DNA from: Sipunculus nudus | Taxonomy: Eukaryota; Annelida; Sipuncula; Golfingiida; Sipunculidae | Direction: 5' to 3' | Length of the DNA stretch: 64,000 nucleotides | NCBI GenBank assembly: GCA_026874595.1 | Contig: CM049318.1 | Location: 41,706,456 to 41,770,455, forward strand | Shown here: positions 46,675-58,300 of the stretch, in pieces | Layout of the letters: every line of letters begins with the position of its first letter | Numbering within the stretch: position 1 is the stretch's first letter | Made by a program: the position numbers and the translations under genes | The notes under the pieces: model-generated | Database searches by the model: none | The model's input: only the letters and a program-made list of their open reading frames with translations | Told to the model about the DNA's origin: nothing

Positions 46675-49609
46675 CAGTTAGTCAGAGAAAGTAAAAGCGC
46701 AGGAAATACAATAATGTTAGCCCAAAAATAATGTATGTCACGGTACACGAACTCGGTATTAGCATCACTCGGTATTTTTGGCAACGTCTGCCAGAATTAA
46801 GGCAGTCCCTGAATACCAATAAATGATTCGAGCCCAAGGAAGGGACCGGATCCACAAGTTTCTAAAACGTGAAACGATGAAGAATCATTCGAACAAAAAC
46901 ATGATGGTGATCCAGATTACCTGATTACCTTCAAAATATAGATGGCACTTCCCATCCACAATGCTATAATTATAACAATACCTCTCGTTACTATGACGGA
47001 CCACATTGTAATTAATTGTTGTGAACTAGGCTAACCATGACTACACGAAAATGGTAACATCATTAAAGTTTAAAGCAGCGCGGGGTTGCTTGGGATCAGA
47101 ATATGGGTATAATTAAGTTGAGGTAAGGTCTCCTTTGAGCCCATTTTATGCATTCCTGTCGTATTTTAGTCCTTTAGTTTATACAAGAATAGCAGTAACA
47201 GGTTACTGACACCAGATGGAAGCATCAGTCTATATTTAGCGCAGATCTGGATATAATAGTAAGCCCCTCACTGGCCACTGCTCCTGCGTGGGTTGTCAGC
47301 ATGATAACACTGTCACGTGATCCATTTACTAGAAGGCGGGGGTGCCTTCTTTATAGTGTGTTCATGACCCCTCAGAGTATAGAGAATATTCATCATCGGA
47401 CCGTAAGCGTCTATCAGACAATATAAGTACGACAAGAAAATATATATACTTTTACGAAGTGATGGCACAATATTTTACTATTGGTGCCCGGATCAAGACT
47501 GGCCCTGTCGGTAAAGTTTCAGTGTGGATTTAAGGTTAAATCTAGACGGGTACTACCACCAGACGGCAAATTATATTACTACTTCTCGGACCATAATGCC
47601 TGTCCAGCCTAAAAAAAAGTCAGCACAGATGTTGTTACACTCCATAAGCAGCGGTTACGCTATGCTCAACTACGCTACACTAACCGCTGCAAAAAAAAGA
47701 TTGTTCGTTCTCTAGGATTAAAGAAACTAAATATTTGTCTGCAAGTAATAACGATGAATATAGAAAGTAAATATTTCATTGTATATACCTTATGTGCAAT
47801 TGTCATTTAAGATCTCCAAATTAACAGGTGTCACTACAGGAAAAAACGTCTTCAGTACTTATTGAATGGCTTTCGAAACAAAACTATGTTTATTCACGCG
47901 ATTTGAAATAGTTTAATTAAGTAAACTGTAATTATTTATATAAGATACAGTTACGGTGCTTGATTCATTCTGATATAACAGGTAAAAGTAGTCATATATA
48001 ACACTTTTTTTCTCAAAGTTTTGATTAGATAAAATGACGTAGACATGCTTTCGTCAATTCGTTTATGTATATCTTGCGGTTTATTGCAAATTATAAACGT
48101 ATATCTCCAGTACGGGCCGTCTAAGCCCAAGTTTTTTTGGCCACCGCAGTATTTAGGACTTCCTTGGAATTGACCCCCATTGTTTTTTTAGTGGAATTTC
48201 CCTTTTTGTCCAAAGTCATCAATTTACCAAACACATTAGAGGCCATGTTAGGTAGCCATGATGCTGGTATAAGATTGACATTTCGTGTAGACAGCTGTGC
48301 CAAGGCAGTATGCATCGTCCATCAGCATGTAACCTCATCAACAATGGGAACACCATTGCTCATTTTATTTCTCATGTTCAAGTAATGGGGCTCACTAGTT
48401 GTGTTTGATTTATTGAAAGGTTAAAAATTTAAATTTCACTTTAACGTTAATATTCCTTTCTGACTATTTATTCTATCAAATGTTGAAGATGGAAACAATG
48501 ATAAAATTCTACCAAAATTATTATTTTATTTAATTTATCATTTCTGTAGAAAGATGATCATGACCATATGTGCTTTAATTATCAATTATACTTGGTAGGT
48601 TTTACATTATGATAATAAAATCAACGGCTACCCAAACGAAACCCCAGTAAATTTCATATCGAATCTTCATACTTAAACAGAATGATCCACGATATTAAAA
48701 TATATAAATTTGATAATGTTGACATATGGAGGTATCTGTGACAGGAACCTTTTATCAAAACAACTCGTAATTCGCCTGGTAATTTTTCTATTATCAGCTT
48801 TCAGACAATGGCGGCCGTCGGAGTTGCAGTGTAACAGGTCTGAGTAAAAACAAATCAAATATGTCTCTCTGTCAGACCACCATCACATTCTGTACATGAT
48901 AACGATCATAATGAACTTTACGAAGATAAAATGTCGACTGGTGCAACACTTGGTGTGTCTCGTGAAAACGGTGACGGTGTCTTTAATTTTCCTCCGAAAG
49001 CCTAACATTTAACTAACAAATGGTGATGTCCAGATGATTTTGCTACATGTTTATCTTTTACGATCGTTAAATTTGCTATCCACAAGTGCTTATTAAACCT
49101 CATTTAATTTACATCAAATACTGACTGTCTTAGTTTCTATGAAGAGAAAATTCTACCTAGTAACACTGGCGGTGTGTCTTCTCTGAATTCAGTGTTTTTT
49201 ATCGTATTCATATTTTCACTGCCGCTAATGGTGATAAACATATGTATCTAGATAAGTATTCGATATAAAAAAATGTTAGTGTGTGTTAAATCCGTGCGAT
49301 TAGTTAACACACAAACTGTATTTATCTGAAAGGGTTTGTGAACTTTGTTCACACAGGCATTCCACATAAAAACGCAATGCGATTCGAATCTTTGCTTGCT
49401 TGCTGACAGCGATAAGACCATTAGACTAATAAATATGAATGTTCTTTGAATGCCATAACATAAACATTTGCACCGAGTCCCCGGATAACACACAAAATAA
49501 CACACGGTCCCTCATAAGTTCACTCTTAATGCAAGATGAAATATTGTTCTTATACATTTAAGTTCTTCACATTGATCCTGGTATTTGCACCCTTTTATCA
49601 GCACCTCCC
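46346..49609. other. Non-coding, no gene recognised
   Basis: No gene seen. An (AT)n tract lies at 46630-46675. A minus-strand open stretch at 48121-48315 (64 codons) has a coding-like composition but no recognised motif. Confidence 0.4.
46630..46675. repeat. (TA)n microsatellite
   Basis: TA run with one G interruption near 46662. Confidence 0.9.
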
Positions 49610-51562
49610 TGTACCTAATTGGGTGCCTTTCTAACTGTCACCTCCGGATGATGATCACCTCTCTAAAACAGACACCGCTGTATAACGTTCACCACCTCAT
49701 GGTGATCACCTTTTTATAACAAACACCGCTGTGTACCGGTCACCTCCATATGATGATCACGTCTGTATGGCAGTGTTACGGAACATAATATTAACAGATC
49801 ACGTAGTCGTGACAAGCATAAATTTTGTTATGGAGATTATGTAACAGATTATGTAACACTAGGCAGCGTGAAATGTCTAGAGGACTGATTACAGAAGTCA
49901 GTGGTTTTTTGTTAACAAATAATAATAATTAATTCTTAAAACAATCCTAACATTACAATACACTGATATAGTACAATACACAGTATAACAACAGAACAAC
50001 AGTCAATCAATACAAGCATATAAATAAAGTTTACAGTACCTGGATACCACCACTGTCACAGCGACAAAAAGTCCTTTAAAGCGTATAAACCAGATGAACA
50101 GTTCACATAAATATTCTCACAAAATAACAGTCCAGTTCAATCACAAAATCAATTTGTTGTAATCCAAAAGTGAAGTTCTGATAGCGATCCTAAAGGCAAG
50201 CTGAAGACTAAATAAATCCGTTACAAATTCGAAGAAGATCTATAACTGCTGCAGTCATCGGAAAAGGTCTAAAAGCTGACTTACACTCTTCTGTTTCCGC
50301 TGGAATATATCTCTCCTCTCCCCTGCTCTAAAACACAGCCCTAATATATAGGCTTATTTACAACTTTTCACCTCAAGCCGAGAACTTTCCATTTCCCGAA
50401 CAATCCAAAGAACCCAACAGTACACACGTAACAGGAAATATCTCGAACAAAGAACGCTGTGTTTCTACATATCAGGGTTCACACGTGGGCCGGCCCGGCT
50501 CGGCCAGGCGAGAAAGCCCCAGACTAGCATGACTGCTGTGTTTACACGTCGGACCCTACGCGTGGGCCGGGCTATGCCGCAATGGCAACGAACAATGCTA
50601 GCGCCGCACATACACATGTAAGACTGCTGCATACACTATAAGAGACGTCTGTTACAACAGACACCGCTGTATGACGGTAACCACCGTGTGGTGATCATCT
50701 CTCTTTAACAGAACCCGCCGTTTAACGGTCACCACCGTATGATGACCACATCTCTATAAAAGACAACCCTGTTTAACGGTCCCCACCGTGTGACGACCAC
50801 TTCTCTATAAAAGACACCCCTGTATTACGGTCATCACCGTGTGATGATCACTTCTCTATTACAGACACCCCTGTATAACGGTCACCACCGTGTGATGATC
50901 ACTTCCTGATAAAAGATACCCCTGTATAACGGTCACCACCGTGTGATGATCACTTCCTGATAAAAGATACCCCTGTATAACGGTCACCACCGTGTGATGA
51001 TCACTTCCTGATAAAAGATACCCCTGTATAACGGTCACCACCGTGTGATGATCACTTCCTGATAAAAGATACCCCTGTATAACGGTCACCACCGTGTGAT
51101 GATCACTTCCTGATAAAAGACACCCCTGTATAACGGTCACCACCGTGTGATGATCACTTCCTGATAAAAGATACCCCTGTATTACGGTCATCACCGTGTG
51201 ATGATCACTTCCTGATAAAAGACACCCCTGTATAACGGTCACCACCGTGTGATGATCACTTCCTGATAAAAGATACCCCTGTATAACGGTCACCACCGTG
51301 TGATGATCACTTCCTGATAAAAGACACCCCTGTATAACGGTCACCACCGTGTGATGATCACTTCCTGATAAAAGATACCCCTGTATAACGGTCACCACCG
51401 TGTGATGACTACTTCTCTATAAAAGACACCCCTGTACAATGGTCACCACCGTATGATGACCACTGCTCTATAAAATACACCCCTGTATTACGGTCACCAC
51501 CGTGGGATGACCACTTCTCTATAACAGAAACCGCTGTGTAACGGTCACCCCCGTACGATGAA
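49610..51562. repeat. 51-bp minisatellite split by a solo LTR
   Basis: Core units (50870-51400) have a period of exactly 51 and contain CCCCTGTATAACGGTCACCA, CCGTGTGATGATCACTT and CCTGATAAAAGA. About 11 are near-identical. Flanking copies (49610-49773, 50657-50860 and 51400-51562) are diverged and carry CTCTATAAAAGA or AACAGACACCGCTG variants. Each unit contains two dyads, ACGGTCACCACCGT and TGATGATCA. As 51 is a multiple of 3, a 179-codon minus-strand frame (17-residue repeat) stays open; I regard it as incidental. Confidence 0.9.
49774..50656 (-). mobile_element. Solo LTR copy, minus strand, inside the 51-bp array
   Basis: 883 bp, beginning TGTTACGGAAC and ending GACGTCTGTTACA on the plus strand, the reverse of the 22986 copy. 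GCAG before (49770-49773) and ACAG after (50657-50660) look like a 4-bp target duplication with one change. Repeat units of the minisatellite lie on both sides, so the array existed before the insertion. Both U3 repeats are kept. No internal region. Confidence 0.85.
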
Positions 51563-52639
51563 TCCGAGGTCGGTGGTTTTCTCAGTGTTCTCTGGTTTCT
51601 TCTCCCTTTACCTTCTACAGAGCGCCAACATCTGAGTCACTGAGAGTGCCTGATAATAGTAAAAGGCAAATGATAAGACCAACCAGTTTACGTAGCTGAA
51701 TAGCTCCTTCCTTTTCAGTTCTTTGATGTGCCAGTTTTACTACTATCAAAGTTAATTTTTGACATGTCAACACATACAATATTCATTCGTTTCAGAAACA
51801 ATATGAGCTAGCACTGATGAAACCGCAAAAACAACTCAGACAACTTATCGAGCAAACACCGACTTGAAATTAACAGAGCCATGGCTGAGGTTTAAGTTTT
51901 CCGGTTGGTAGCAACAAAACCTGAGTCCTGAATCAACCATTCATCAAAACGTCAGTTTCAATCAACGTGTCTGCTGTGTAGTTTTGTATTGTTTACTATT
52001 AGCTTATATTCAGATCCATCACACAGACATGTCCGATCTTGTTTTAGGAACAGAATTCAATTTGTCATTTCAGGGTTAGGAAGTAATGGAATTTTATAAG
52101 TAATGGAGTTCGGAGCTCAAGATACAAGATACATATACTTGATATAATCTTAGAAAAGGAATTCTTATCAAAATATCGGATATTGAAATGTCTTATTTAT
52201 AAGATACGACTTTGGAAAACTCAAGGTCCAGTAAGACCTAGAAACCTTGAAGGCTTCATTTAAATACATCATCCTTATCATATTTATTTTTTCATTTTCA
52301 TCCAATATACCATCTATAATGCATGATATGACCTCAAGTTTATCATCAACAAACATAAAAAACCATCACGAATGAGTCATCCATTACATTGTGATAACCT
52401 ACCCTTATAAAAATATGTGCCAAAATGGATAAATGGTTCATACCACTTCCGCTGCAGTTCATTAAAAAAATTGTGTTTAATTTGATTCTTGTGGCCGCAA
52501 AAATATTTAAACGTATATAACGAAAATTAATATGATGTTAACACGTTCCCTGCTGACATAAGAATGTGACGAATAGCGGAGCCATCTGGAAATGATAAAA
52601 CTGCTACAAAATTGATAAAGTACCTTTTTTCTGTTTCAG
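51563..52639. other. Non-coding, no gene recognised
   Basis: Nothing recognisable until the acceptor-like signal at 52623-52639. Confidence 0.45.
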
Positions 52640-52687
52640 GTGGCGGATAAGCGTCGCCGGCAGAGAGTGGATTTGTCTATTGTGTAG
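52640..52687 (+). CDS. Weak candidate terminal exon
   Basis: A strong acceptor-like signal (CTTTTTTCTGTTTCAG, ending 52639) is followed by a short frame reading VADKRRRQRVDLSIV and a TAG at 52685-52687. A second frame gives a 37-residue open stretch, WRISVAGREW..., to a TGA near 52750. No domain is recognisable in either. Acceptor-like signals are common by chance in a window this size, so this is only a candidate. Confidence 0.15.
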   Translation: MADKRRRQRVDLSIV

Positions 52688-53777
52688 CTTTTCCGTTCAG
52701 GATACGCCTCCCGCTTACTGTTTCCCGGACGGTCATTATCAGGTTGCGTGACAGAACCCGCGGTAACTAAGTTCCACAACTACATCAATGTAATTTAACG
52801 TTTGCCTTTTGTATCTGTAGCTGGGGTTTTCTTGTTGCATTTGCTTCTCGTGACAGGATGTTTGGTACAAAATACCCTCTGCCTTCCATTATTCCATCCA
52901 ATTACCCGGCAGCCCAGTCTTGCTGTCCTCTTGTTTTCCTTGACATTTAGAAATTAGAAAACGTTCTCGAAGCCGTTGGTGGCATCTGTGGATTTATATT
53001 CTTAAGTCTAAGTAACAATACTTTAATAAATAAAAATTACAGTCTAAGCAACTTCAGCTTTGTCTTCTAAATAAAGACGCGAAATAAGGATTATCCAAAA
53101 TGATAAATGTTATTATAGTATCGTGGCCCATGGACTGGCTGTTCACTTTTATAAAAAAATGAATTATTTTAACATTTCAATATAAACAAACATATGAGAG
53201 TCATCATGTCTTCAAGTAAACAATGACTTCTCTTTAGGATTACAAATTAGTATGATAACTTATGTAGCGGGCATTCAAGGTTTTTACAATTATTGTATTT
53301 GATCATACCTTTCTAATTAAGAAAAACTAGCTATTTGATTATCGTTAATAATTTGTGATTCATGTTCCTGTGTGTTTCACATAATTAGCGTGAATGATGA
53401 CTTCCATTTATACACGTTTTATTTGTACTCTAGCAAGGTACGTCGTTTTATTAAAAGACATAGCTCACATACACCAACCATACATGTAATGAACGTCCTG
53501 GACTGCAGGCCATTGTTTGTTTCATGTTTTATTTCTTCAGGGTCGCTTCCTAATGAACAATAACGGAGTTCTTAAACATACCTGAATGAGACGGATCCAT
53601 AAAGTATAGCGTGATGTCCTAGAGATTAATATTAATCCATAAATAACCGATATTACTTCTGGGAAATACCAAGTACCATTAATAGATAATCTGAAATTCC
53701 AAAGACTTAAAACCATTTTCGTCATAAATGAATAATCCTTCATCGCATGGCCTATTTCTTTCTTAATGGGTTTGTGT
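52688..53777. other. Non-coding, no gene recognised
   Basis: Nothing recognisable. AATAAA-like words occur around 53024-53034. Confidence 0.45.
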
Positions 53778-53998
53778 GCTGTTGTTGTACTGTGTAATTG
53801 TATTGATTTAGTGTATTGTAATGTTAGGGTTGTTTTAAATATAAATTATAGTTATTTGTTAACAAAAAACCACTGACTTCTGAATTCATTCCCCTAGACA
53901 ATTCACGCTGCCTAGTGGTACAGGATCTGATTTTTTTTATATCCATTACAAAATTTATGTTCATCACACATACGTGATCTGTTGATATTAGGTTCCGT
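53778..53998 (+). mobile_element. 3' fragment of the 22986-type LTR
   Basis: 221 bp matching the last part of the LTR at 22986-23876, from GTACTGTGTAATTGTATT through AACAAAAAACCACTGA and CACGCTGCCTAG to GATATTAGGTTCCGT. It is cut before the terminal AACA. The 29-bp array starts about 30 bp later. Confidence 0.8.
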
Positions 53999-54029
53999 GT
54001 TAAGTGCTTGTAAAGCCGTTAACGAGGTT

Positions 54030-55345
54030 TCTACCTACTTCAGTATCACAGCCTACTTTAGTTCTCCTGCAGTATGAAATCCTACTTCAGTTTTCCTTCA
54101 GTATCAGAGCTTACTTCAGTTCTCCTGCAGTATCAGAGCCTACTTCAGTTCTCTTGCAGTAGCAGACCCTACTTCAGTTCACCTGCAGCCTCAGAGCCTA
54201 CTTCAGTTCACCTGCAGTACCAAAGCCTACTTCAGTTCACCTGCAGTACCATAGCCTACTTAAGTTCTCTTGCAGTAGCAGAGCCTACTTCAGTTCACCT
54301 GCAGCCTCAGAGCCTACTTCAGTTCACCTGCAGTATCAGAGCCTACTTCAGTTCACCTGCAGTATCAGAGCCTACTTCAGTTCACCTGCAGCCTCAAAGC
54401 CTACTTCAGTTCACCTGCAGTACCAGAGCCTACTTCAGTTCACCTGCAATACCAGAGCCTACTTCAGTTCTCTTGCAGTAGCAGAGCCTACTTCAGTTCA
54501 CCTGCAGCCTCAGAGCCTACTTCAGTTCACCTGCAGTATCAGAGCCTACTTCAGTTCCCCTGCTGTATCAGAGCCTACTTCAGTTCACCTGCAGCCTCAA
54601 CGCCTACTTCAATTTTACCTGCAGTACCAGAACCTACTTCAGTTGCCCTTCAGTACCAGAGCCTACTTCAGTTCTCCTGCAGTACCAGAGCCTACTTCAG
54701 TTCTCTTGCAGTAGCAGAGCCTACTTCAGTTCACCTGCAGTACCAGAGCCTACTTCAGTTCTCTTGCAGTAGCAGAGCCTACTTCAGTTCTCCTGCAGTA
54801 TCAGAGCCTACTTCAGTTCTCTTGCAGCCTCAGAGCCTACTTCAGTTCACCTGCAGTACCATAGCCTTCTTCAGTTCTCTTGCAGTAGCAGAGCCTACTT
54901 CAGTTCTCCTGCAGTATCAGAGCCTATTTCCGTTCTCTTGCAGTAGCAGAGCCTATTTCCGTTCTCTTGCAGTAGCAGAGCCTACTTCAGTTCACCTGCA
55001 GTACCAGAGCCTACTTCAGTTCTCTTGCAGTAGCAGAGCCTACTTCAAATCTCCTGCAGTATCAGAGCCTACTTCAGTTCTCTTGCAGTAGCAGAGCCTA
55101 CTTCAGTTCTCCTGCAGTATCAGAGCCTACTTCAGTTCTCTTGCAGTAGCAGAGCCTACTTCAGTTCTCCTGCAGTATCAGAGCCTGCTTCAGTTCTCCT
55201 GCAGTAATAGAGCCTACTTCAGTTCTCCTGCAGTATCAGAGCCCACTTCAGTTCTCCTGCAGTATCAGAGCCTACTTCAGTTCTCTTGCAGTAGCAGAGC
55301 CTACTTCAGTTCTCCTGCAGTATCAGAGCCTACTTCAGTTCTACA
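54030..55345. repeat. 29-bp minisatellite, about 45 copies
   Basis: The unit is built on GAGCCTACTTCAGTTC followed by C(T/A)C(C/T)TGCAG and a variable tail (TATCA, TAGCA, CCTCA or TACCA). At least four unit types alternate, with C-tail types mostly on the left and CTCTTGCAGTAGC/CTCCTGCAGTATC pairs on the right, suggesting dimer-level amplification. Each unit contains a CTGCAG palindrome. Since 29 is not a multiple of 3, all three frames are read in turn, and open frames of up to 135 codons only reflect absence of stops in the unit. Confidence 0.95.
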
Positions 55346-58300
55346 TTATTAGACCCTACGACAGATCTCCTGATTATCAGTGATAAACCGAGAACGCACT
55401 TAATGGTACACTTAGAAGTAAGAATCGCTGATACAGCTTTGATAAAATTGGTCGCCGGAAATGTTTATTACATGCGGAGGAGAATTATGTTTACCAACAA
55501 AACAAATAGACGCGCGCACAAGATACAAATAAAAAGGAATCTCTGAACGTTCGAATCGAGTCTCCGTACATAAATCAGTTACTGAAGATCTCTCTGAGTT
55601 AATTTCGTGTGGGTATTATTTGAATGTGCCATTTTTCCCTGGCAATGATAAATGGTACACGAGTTACAAATGCGGTCACCTGGACTAGAGCGGCAGACAG
55701 CCAGGGTGAAACCGTCAGCCAACCAACCACCATGCAGGCGAGGCTGGCTGATATATATTAAACATGGTCCCCTGGTTCTCACGGCAGCTGTATAAGTCAC
55801 AGTCTAGTCTCGTCATTGATGAATTGTCAGGCCCGGCTACTGATTAAGTCCACTTTGATTTTTGAGTTCGAACCTTGCAACTGAGAATCGACCAAGATTA
55901 AATTAAAGGCAATTCCGGAGAGAGAATAATTAAAGGATCACGGTATGGCCATAACCGGTGATGTAATGGTGTAAATATTTTATTACTATTTTTTAAAATT
56001 TAAGTTAATAAGGAAATAAGTTAGTCGCCTTAGCAATAAAAGAAAGAGATAAAGGGTAACACTATTGAAAGTATAAATTTAGTTCAGATGAAATTAAAAA
56101 AGAGACATAAATTACATTTGGATACATAGACAAGTAACGTATATATGCATATGTGGAAACAAACCGAACAGACATGATATTGTTTGTTGAGACTTCATGT
56201 AACATTGACGTGAAGATGAATTCATGTTTATCCGTGCCTACCTTAACATTATTTTCTAGAGTGGGGGGATATTATCACCCTGGAATAACTCCAGTAACCA
56301 GCAAGGAGTTCCCACTAAGTAAGGGATTATCATGGCGTGGTATGTACGTGCACCGCACTTCCTTGATCAGACGCTTTCTAATGGACAACTGGGAGATATT
56401 CTGTTTTCGTCATGGAAATATAGGCGTGATTCGTGAGATATAAAGAGGATTTATATAGGAAATAAACATTTTATTAAAAACAAATTCGCAGAATTATTAC
56501 GGGTCATTTTGACCCGTAAGTGCACACATTATCGTGACGGGAAAAAGACACCTAGCGGAAAACATGGAAATTATTCTGGTACCTGGCTTCTAAACAAGAC
56601 TGGTGCCAATTTAAGGCCAGAGTTTATTTTTCTTAGACATTGTTTTGCCCTGGCTACTAAATAAGAAAGATGACTATTAAAGCCCCGGCGTCTGTTCCAA
56701 GAAATTAGGTATGTACGTAAACACATTATAGATGAGCTTGCAGTAACGAATGAATATATGAATGCTTCTTATGGCGGTATGGAAGAAAACACAAAGGTCT
56801 CCCCCGTTGGGCTGATTCGATAAGAATTGATAAGTTATGAGGTTTGCGATGTCTTATTTTTTTAATTGTCCAATCATAGATACACAATTACCGCTCACAC
56901 AAGTTACACTTTTTCATATTTTCCTTGTCATCAAGAAAATGGCTAACATATTGCTTGACGAGAATATTAGCAGGGAAAAAAATATATCAAATTATTTCTG
57001 CCGCTTTATTATTATTTTAAAATATGTCTATGATAGCATTAAATTATATGAAATATTGAAATAATTATTCACATTATGTACTGGTCTTATTTATATTAAG
57101 TAAACAAGAATAACTGATGATTAAAAAGAATGAAAATTTCTTAAACACAATGCCGCACCGGGAAGCATGGGGCATTATCGTTGATAACGGTTGACACGTA
57201 AAGAGTATCGTTTTGCGTAAATTATATTACAGTGCGTGTGATAACTGAAAAGGCCCGGTAAAATCCACTTATTTTTGTATATAATGCAGGTTTTTTGGTG
57301 ACCAATATGAAAGAAATGGGCCAATGCTCACAATGATGAATCAAATATTGCATTTGTTATGTTATATTATGAGAGCATAATCTGAACGACAGCGTTTGTA
57401 CCAATGTCCATTAACACATGTTCATGGTCACTGGCCAATACGTGAAGCTATGACTGACCACAAGGAACTAACGATTCTCCAAATTAAACCCTGCATACGG
57501 AACCGGCAAAACGTTCGTAATAGAGCAAAGTTGTATTAAGTAAAATGTGCTGATGACGCTGATTGTATTTTAATCTGTGTGCACAAGTAATAAAATATTG
57601 CCAATTGTATCAAGTAGCACCACGTAACATATTTAAAAGCCATAATTATCACAAAATGTTTAAAGGACAAAAAAGGATGGGTTCTCAAGCACTTTATTTT
57701 TTTAAATCAGTGTGCGAGGGTGATTTTGTTTACCTTTTTTGTATGTTTCGACAAAAATGTCATATAATTAGGGGAAAGCATGATAAAAACAGAATTGTTT
57801 TGCTAAACAGGTGAAAGCACTATATAACAAAGAAAATTAATATAAAAATGTTTTTATTTATCTATTTATCTTATTTTTCCTAAAGAAATGTCCGAGTGGC
57901 TAGAGCTTAAAATTGGTCAGTTTCAATTAAATATCAAAATAAATTTTCGAGGGGGGGGGGGTAATTTGCCACGTTATTATGTAAAGAATACTTTATCCAC
58001 AGGTGCGTGAATCTCAATTAAAAAAAGAAGATTGTGTCTCTTTGAATAAGATAATGGTTCCATGTAAATATAAACTACTTATCGTCTGAAGCTTAGGAAA
58101 TTGCAGAAACTCGAAAAGGAACAGAACTTCGTATGGAATGATATGACTTAATTAGGCCGACTCTTGGTATCTCATAGATCAACTGATCTCATGTCGTTAT
58201 AAATAGCCTGCCCGTTTTTGTGCACCATTCAAACGGAAAAAGTGTAAGTTATTAGTGAAGTATAAAGAGTATTCGAATTTAATTGGAACTTATCTAACAT

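Noticed and set aside
50859-51398. 179-codon minus-strand open frame
   Set aside because: A 17-residue repeat produced by the 51-bp minisatellite, with no start context or flanking exon signals.
54074-55091. Open frames of 135 and 89 codons
   Set aside because: The 29-bp unit has no stop in any frame, so open frames are expected.
57891-57960. tRNA-Ser or tRNA-Leu gene
   Set aside because: Only an A-box-like stretch is present; no B box or T arm follows.
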